Source of the DNA: Flammeovirgaceae bacterium 311 | Lineage (GTDB): Bacteria; Bacteroidota; Bacteroidia; Cytophagales; Cyclobacteriaceae | Length of the DNA stretch: 64,000 bases | Reading direction: 5' to 3' | NCBI GenBank assembly: GCA_000597885.1 | Contig: CP004371.1 | Span: 2,744,501 to 2,808,500 of the forward strand | In this document: positions 59,793-64,000 of the stretch, piece after piece | Numbering within the stretch: the first letter of the stretch is position 1 | How the letters are laid out: every line of letters starts with the position of its first letter | Program-made: the position numbers and the translations under genes | Notes under the pieces: model-generated | Told to the model about the DNA's origin: nothing | Seen by the model: only the letters and a program-made list of their open reading frames with translations | Database searches by the model: none

Positions 59793-60744
59793 CCTCTTTG
59801 CGTTCTAATTGAGAGGGATAAATTACAAAGTAATAGAGCATAAACAGAGCAGATGTAAGAATAATTACTGCTTTTATGGACCAGTGCCAGTCAGTAAAGC
59901 GTGTTATGTAAGATTCCAGCACTGCCGCCACCACAATAATGGGCAGTACCCCAATCAGCATCTTCAGGCCTTTTTGGGCACCCCGCTTAAAGGATTCTAT
60001 GCGCGGGTAGGTGCCCGGAAACAAAAAGCTGTTGCCCACCACCAGGCCGGCAGCCCCGGCAATAATAAAGGAGGCCATCTCCAGCGTACCATGCACCCAT
60101 ATAGTGAGAAAGGAAGTCCAGAACAGCCCTTTTTGCAAAAAGAAATACTGAAAAGCCCCTACCATTACGCCATTGTAAAACAGGATAAGCCCTGCCCCTA
60201 CAGAAAGCACCAGGCCGGCGGCAAAAATAGTAAGGGCAACCCTTAGGTTGTTAAAGGCAATGGCTGCAAACATGCTAAGCATTTCCTCATCTTTGTACAC
60301 GGCCATCGGATCGCCTTTTTCAATATTTTCCAGCGTCATGTTCACATAACCATCTCCCAGGATCAGGCGGGCGTAGGTGGTATCGTATTCAGAAGAAAGG
60401 ATGCCGATGCCAACAGAAATAATAAAGATCAGAAAAGAATACAGCAGCGGACGCCGCGCTTCCCGGAACAGCAGGGGCAGCTCCCGGGTCCAGAAGCTCA
60501 CAAAGCGGCCCAGGTCTTCTTTTTTATTGCGGTAAATGCGCTGGTGCACCCCGGCAGCCAGGTTGTTCAGGTAGCGGGTAATATCACTCTCAGGATAATG
60601 TGTGCGGGCAAAGGCAAGATCATCAGTTAGCTGCACAAAGAGCTCAGCGAGCTCATCAGGCGTGGCTGCCTTATTTTTTTGCATTACTGCCTCAAAAGAC
60701 TTCCATTTTGGATAATTAGTTTTGACAAATACGGCCTCGCGCAT
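59773..60744 (-). CDS. SpoIIM-like (stage II sporulation protein M family) membrane protein
   Basis: The product is 323 residues from ATG 60744 (MREAVFVKTN); the frame opens 21 codons earlier in a Cys-rich, unlikely stretch overlapping the divergent gene. A cytoplasmic helical part (about 1-100) is followed by several membrane helices, with MTLENIEKGDPMAVYKDEE and VHGTLEMASFIIAGAAGLVVG, as in SpoIIM-type proteins that occur outside sporeformers. It is the first gene of the run to 54592. It is divergent from the RDD gene with only 37 nt between starts, so the two operons probably share a control region. Confidence 0.85.
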   Translation of the reverse strand: MREAVFVKTNYPKWKSFEAVMQKNKAATPDELAELFVQLTDDLAFARTHYPESDITRYLNNLAAGVHQRIYRNKKEDLGRFVSFWTRELPLLFREARRPLLYSFLIFIISVGIGILSSEYDTTYARLILGDGYVNMTLENIEKGDPMAVYKDEEMLSMFAAIAFNNLRVALTIFAAGLVLSVGAGLILFYNGVMVGAFQYFFLQKGLFWTSFLTIWVHGTLEMASFIIAGAAGLVVGNSFLFPGTYPRIESFKRGAQKGLKMLIGVLPIIVVAAVLESYITRFTDWHWSIKAVIILTSALFMLYYFVIYPSQLERKEDAGAVH

Positions 60745-60781
60745 ACATTTGTTAAATTCTGAGCGTACAAGGTAACAAAAG

Positions 60782-61492
60782 ATGCAGAAAGTAGGGATAC
60801 AAACCACCCAAAATGTATTGATCGACTATGAGGTTGCGGGATTGGGCGACCGTATTGGTGCTTATCTGTTAGACTCGCTGCTAACGGGTGCCTATTATGT
60901 TGTGTTGTTTCTGGTGAATACTGAGGTATCGGAAATGCCTACCTGGCTTAATATTTTACTGATTCTTCCACCTTTTCTGTACCACCTGCTGTGCGAAATA
61001 CTGCTGAACGGCCAGAGCCTGGGAAAACGCCAGCTCCACCTGAAGGTAGTACGGCTCGATGGTACACAACCAGGTATTGGCAGCTACCTGCTGCGCTGGC
61101 TGCTGAGGCCACTGGATATCTGGCTGTATGGGTCGGTGGCCATAATTACTATTCTCATCAATGGCAAAGGCCAGCGGCTGGGCGATTTAGCTGCGGGCAC
61201 TACGGTGGTAAAATACCGCAATCAGCAGTATAATTTTGAACAGCAACTCTATAAGCTGGCGCAGGAAAATGAATACCAGGTGCAGTTTCCACAGGTTAAC
61301 CGCCTTAATGAAAAAGACATCGCACTAATCAGGGAAACTTTACGTAACTATCGTTTAACCGGCAATACACAGCCTGTACAGGTAATGGCCGACAAGGCCC
61401 AGGAGCTCTTAGGCATCCAGACTAACTTAGCGCCCCTGAAACTGTTGCATACACTGGTGAAGGATTTCGAGCATAGCAACCCCCAGGCCTGA
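60782..61492 (+). CDS. RDD-family membrane protein
   Basis: The 236-residue protein has the RDD motif near the N-terminus (DYEVAGLGDRIGAYLLDSLL), followed by membrane helices (about 38-130) with LLNGQSLGKRQLHLKVV and a second conserved LGDLAAG. A soluble C-terminal half of about 90 residues is helical. RDD proteins are of unclear function, perhaps small-ion or drug transport. Gene neighbourhoods of RDD with SpoIIM, DUF4129, DUF58 and MoxR are common; here the orientation is divergent. Followed after 16 nt by the cytochrome b5-like gene. Confidence 0.9.
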   Translation: MQKVGIQTTQNVLIDYEVAGLGDRIGAYLLDSLLTGAYYVVLFLVNTEVSEMPTWLNILLILPPFLYHLLCEILLNGQSLGKRQLHLKVVRLDGTQPGIGSYLLRWLLRPLDIWLYGSVAIITILINGKGQRLGDLAAGTTVVKYRNQQYNFEQQLYKLAQENEYQVQFPQVNRLNEKDIALIRETLRNYRLTGNTQPVQVMADKAQELLGIQTNLAPLKLLHTLVKDFEHSNPQA

Positions 61493-61508
61493 TGATGGAT
61501 ACAAAAGA

Positions 61509-61742
61509 ATGCTGAAGGAATATACCAAAGCTCAGCTGGCGCTGCGCAACGGGCAGGACCGCCCCGAGATATGGTGCGCCTATCAGGGGTTCATTTATGA
61601 TGTGGCTCCTTCGCGCCTGTGGCGCAACGGCAAACATTATGAGCATTGGGCTGGTCAGGATCTTACCCATGAACTAAAGGATGCACCTCATACAGACAAG
61701 GTGTTCGATAAATTTGTTATAATAGGAAAATTAAAAGCGTAA
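61509..61742 (+). CDS. Minimal cytochrome b5-like heme/steroid-binding protein
   Basis: The 77-residue protein matches the short prokaryotic cytochrome b5-like fold: MLKEYTKAQLALRNGQDRP, then IWCAYQGFIYDVAPSRLW, GKHYEHWAGQDLTHELKDAPH, and FVIIGKLK. Candidate heme-ligand histidines are His43 or His46 and His54 or His61; the classical HPGG is absent. It has no signal peptide or anchor. Heme binding is likely but unproven. It is in line with the RDD gene and 3 nt before the next gene, so it is in one operon with both. Confidence 0.85.
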   Translation: MLKEYTKAQLALRNGQDRPEIWCAYQGFIYDVAPSRLWRNGKHYEHWAGQDLTHELKDAPHTDKVFDKFVIIGKLKA

Positions 61743-61745
61743 GAT

Positions 61746-62600
61746 ATGATACTGATTGCCGACAGCGGTTCAACCAAAACTCAGTGGAGGATGCTGCAGC
61801 CAGATGGTAGTATTAGCCAGGCACGCACCAGTGGCTATAACCCCCACCACCAGACTGCAACAGAAATCAAAGACCTTGTACAAAGCGAGCTGCTCCCGCA
61901 GCTACCTGCCGGCAACAAACCGGCCAGCATCCATTTTTACGGTGCCGGCTGCAGCTCAGAAAAAAGTAAAAGCATTGTGCGCATGGCCTTTCGAGAGGTT
62001 TTCCCCGATGTGGCCGTAGTGGTAGAACATGACCTGCTGGCAGCCGCCCGTGCCCTCTGTGGTACAGAACCCGGGATTGCCTGCATATTGGGTACCGGCT
62101 CCAACTCCTGTTTTTATGATGGCAGCGAAATTACCCACAACGTATATGCCCTGGGCTGGATCATGGGCGATGAGGGCAGTGGTTCTGATCTGGGCAAACG
62201 TGTTGTGGCCGATTACCTGCGCTACGATATGCCCGATCACCTGCGCCAGCTCTTTAAACAGGAGCACGATATTACTGCGGAAGATGTGCTGGACAAAATT
62301 TACCGCCAACCCTTTCCCAAACCTTATATTGCTTCATTTGCCCGCTTTCTGCACAACAACCTGCAGGATCCCTGGTGCTACCGCCAGGTGTATAACAGCT
62401 TTAAGAGCTTCCTGGAACGCAATGTGGTTAAATACCCCGATTACCAGCAGCACAAGCTGCACTTTGTTGGCTCGGTAGCCTACCACTATGCTGATGTATT
62501 GCGCAAGGCCGCATCAGACATGGGACTAAGGGTGCATCATATTCTGGAAAATCCTATTGCCGGCCTTACCCTGTATCATCAATCTACCCGAGAAACCTAA
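61746..62600 (+). CDS. BadF/BadG-type ATPase, probable N-acetylglucosamine kinase
   Basis: The 284-residue sugar-kinase-fold protein has ILIADSGSTKTQWRML (phosphate-1 loop), an acidic residue in FYGAGC, ILGTGSNSCFYDG, ALGWIMGDEGSGSDLGKR (phosphate 2/connect) and HFVGSVAYHYADVLRKAA. The set matches N-acetylglucosamine kinases of the BadF/BadG/BcrA/BcrD group rather than acyl-CoA-reductase activators, since no Cys cluster is present. It would phosphorylate cytoplasmic GlcNAc, fitting cell-wall or glycan recycling. Start 3 nt after the b5-like gene. Confidence 0.88.
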   Translation: MILIADSGSTKTQWRMLQPDGSISQARTSGYNPHHQTATEIKDLVQSELLPQLPAGNKPASIHFYGAGCSSEKSKSIVRMAFREVFPDVAVVVEHDLLAAARALCGTEPGIACILGTGSNSCFYDGSEITHNVYALGWIMGDEGSGSDLGKRVVADYLRYDMPDHLRQLFKQEHDITAEDVLDKIYRQPFPKPYIASFARFLHNNLQDPWCYRQVYNSFKSFLERNVVKYPDYQQHKLHFVGSVAYHYADVLRKAASDMGLRVHHILENPIAGLTLYHQSTRET

Positions 62601-62668
62601 AAAAAACCAGCCTTTCAGAATCAATACTAGCCAAACAATGTTGCAACCTAGAAGGAAGCTGTATAAAA

Positions 62669-63877
62669 ATGATCAGGAATACGTTTGGCAAAGAGATTGT
62701 ACCGGTAAATGACGAAGCAAGGCTAAAGGCTCTATACCGTTATGAAATACTCGACACACCACCGGAGGGTGCTTTTGATAAAATAGCCACACTGGCCCAG
62801 TCTATTTTTAAAGTTCCGATTGCACTTGTTGCCCTGGTGGATCAGAAGCGCGTTTTCTTTAAGGCTAACAGGGGCATGGGCGATACCAAAAGTGTGGATC
62901 GTGGTGTAAGTCTGTGTTCGCTGGCAGTGCTGGAAGAAGGTGTTACCGTTTTTGAAAATGCAAACGACGACCCCTGCCTGCTGCACAACCCACTGGTGGC
63001 TGGTGCATTCGGACTCCGCTTTTATGCCGGTGCCCCCATTACCACACACGATGGCTACCGGGTTGGCACTGTTTGCATTGTTGATCATACCCCACGCAGC
63101 TTTTCCGCAGAGCAACGCTCTATACTGGCTCAGCTTGCTGGTCTGGTGATGGAGGAGCTTGAGCTCAGGCTCTCTGCCCGCAAAGCCCTGGGTGCACAAA
63201 ATGAAATGCTGAACATGACGGTACATGACCTGAAAAATCCAATAAATAACATCAGCGGACTGGCACACCTTATTGAGATGGAAATATCAGACAAGGAGAG
63301 TGTACTCACCTATACCGGTCTGATCCATAAATCAGCAAAAACGCTCAACCAGGTTGTTCAAAACCTGTTAGACACCTCCCTGAACACAAGCGGAGAAACA
63401 AACCTTAAGCTGGAAAATGTAAATTTATCATCGCTGTTGTGGCAAACTATAGAAGAAAACAAAGCAGGCCTTCTTAAAAAGAATCAGTCACTCACAACCG
63501 ATATATCCAAGAGTGTAAGGCTGCAGGCAGATCCGTTTCGTTTAAAACTTGTACTTGATAATCTGATCAGCAACGCCTCTAAATATTCTGACTCCGGGAG
63601 TGCTATTGACGTTACGCTAGAGCAAACAGACGGCACAGCCAGGGTAGCCATCAGTGATAACGGGCAGGGACTTACCGCAGAAGACCATAAAAAACTATTT
63701 GGCAAATACTCACGCTTAAGTGCAACACCAACTGCCAACGAAAGCTCTACAGGCCTGGGGCTTTACATAGCAAAGAAAATTGTACAGCAGCACAAAGGCA
63801 AGATCTGGGCAGAAAGCGATGGCAAAGACAAAGGAAGCCGCTTTATTATTGAACTGAAAGCAGACCATAAAAATTAA
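62669..63877 (+). CDS. GAF-domain sensor histidine kinase
   Basis: The 402-residue cytoplasmic kinase has a GAF domain (about 15-165, LYRYEILDTPPEGAFDKI and RFYAGAPITTHDGYRVGT), a HisKA domain with His186 in TVHDLKNP, and an ATPase domain (DNLISNASKYSDSG, SDNGQGLTAEDHKKLFGKY, STGLGLYIAKKIV). It lacks the PAS domain of the kinase at 46511 but shares its GAF motifs. No response regulator is adjacent. It lies 68 nt after the kinase gene upstream and has a good terminator following. Confidence 0.9.
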   Translation: MIRNTFGKEIVPVNDEARLKALYRYEILDTPPEGAFDKIATLAQSIFKVPIALVALVDQKRVFFKANRGMGDTKSVDRGVSLCSLAVLEEGVTVFENANDDPCLLHNPLVAGAFGLRFYAGAPITTHDGYRVGTVCIVDHTPRSFSAEQRSILAQLAGLVMEELELRLSARKALGAQNEMLNMTVHDLKNPINNISGLAHLIEMEISDKESVLTYTGLIHKSAKTLNQVVQNLLDTSLNTSGETNLKLENVNLSSLLWQTIEENKAGLLKKNQSLTTDISKSVRLQADPFRLKLVLDNLISNASKYSDSGSAIDVTLEQTDGTARVAISDNGQGLTAEDHKKLFGKYSRLSATPTANESSTGLGLYIAKKIVQQHKGKIWAESDGKDKGSRFIIELKADHKN

Positions 63878-63924
63878 GCAGCAATGCCCCCGCAAGCCAG
63901 GCCGCTTTCTGGTCAACATAAAAA

Positions 63925-63955
63925 AAAACACAGCCGCTCCTGCGGGCTGTGTTTT
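63925..63955. terminator. Terminator at the right end of the window
   Basis: AAAACACAGCC (63925-63935) pairs with GGCTGTGTTTT (63945-63955), with A- and T-rich flanks. It could also serve a minus-strand gene ending near 63970-63996, of which too little is visible to annotate. Confidence 0.8.
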
Positions 63956-64000
63956 GTCTTGTAGGGTTTTTAGAAAGGAAAGGATCTGCTGCCTTAAACC

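Noticed and set aside
62637-62649. AATGTTGCAAC resembling half of the Fur/Zur dyad before the last kinase gene
   Set aside because: The second TGCA half at N7 is missing, so it is probably chance.
1-64000. tRNA, rRNA, CRISPR arrays, IS elements, prophage genes
   Set aside because: No T-loop/acceptor patterns, no regularly spaced repeats, no transposase or integrase motifs were found in the intergenic stretches; small RNAs cannot be excluded by eye.

Overview
The window looks like a chromosomal segment of a Bacteroidota bacterium, most likely Cytophagales. Three things point there: promoters of the TTTG-N19-TAnnTTTG type with few Shine-Dalgarno sites, lineage-typical families (TonB receptor with a carboxypeptidase-like N-domain, type 1 periplasmic-binding-fold lipoprotein, DUF6122, PorT-like beta-barrel, Na+-NQR subunit F, AccD without zinc-finger cysteines), and many lipoproteins. 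I found no rRNA, tRNA, CRISPR array, transposase or phage gene. About 64 protein genes are supported, one of them clearly a remnant.

Layout. 1-3.6 kb: partial acyltransferase, membrane-anchored AraC regulator, outer-membrane barrel, CPBP protease. 3.6-6.0 kb: a two-gene periplasmic FAD dehydrogenase (GMC catalytic subunit plus Tat-type small subunit). 6.5-11 kb: an NmrA-family remnant, a GNAT acetyltransferase and a very large ThuA / sugar-dehydrogenase / cytochrome c lipoprotein. 11-13 kb: about 1 kb without convincing genes, a DUF2867 protein and a 56-residue membrane peptide. 13.1-23.3 kb: one long operon for an ABC-transporter-exported glycan (Wzm, Wzt with C-terminal glycan-binding domain, six glycosyltransferases, a methyltransferase, a polysaccharide deacetylase), many genes overlapping by 4 nt. 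23.4-34.4 kb: housekeeping and stress genes (Usp, thioesterase, MATE, Nudix, RNase HII, DPP4-like peptidase, M19 dipeptidase).

34.5-38.3 kb: a Fur/Zur-type regulator, a TonB receptor and a small acidic lipoprotein. The last two each carry the same TGCA-N7-TGCA dyad on top of their promoter, which suggests a metal (probably zinc) uptake regulon. 38.3-46.4 kb: YidD, an Lgt-like protein fused to a C-terminal beta-rich domain, a Vat-like acetyltransferase, a stand-alone nqrF, a radical SAM protein, a TrhA-type protein and an SDR. 46.5-52.6 kb: a sensor kinase, accD, class I aldolase and an arginase-fold protein with altered metal ligands.

52.6-53.7 kb: an AT-rich insert with one DUF4468-like gene, bracketed by 48-bp inverted repeats. 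53.7-60.8 kb: a tightly packed MoxR/DUF58/DUF4350/DUF4129/SpoIIM locus, divergent from an RDD gene. 60.8-64 kb: RDD protein, a minimal cytochrome b5-like protein, an N-acetylglucosamine-kinase-type protein and a second GAF sensor kinase. Many convergent pairs are separated by strong bidirectional hairpin terminators.
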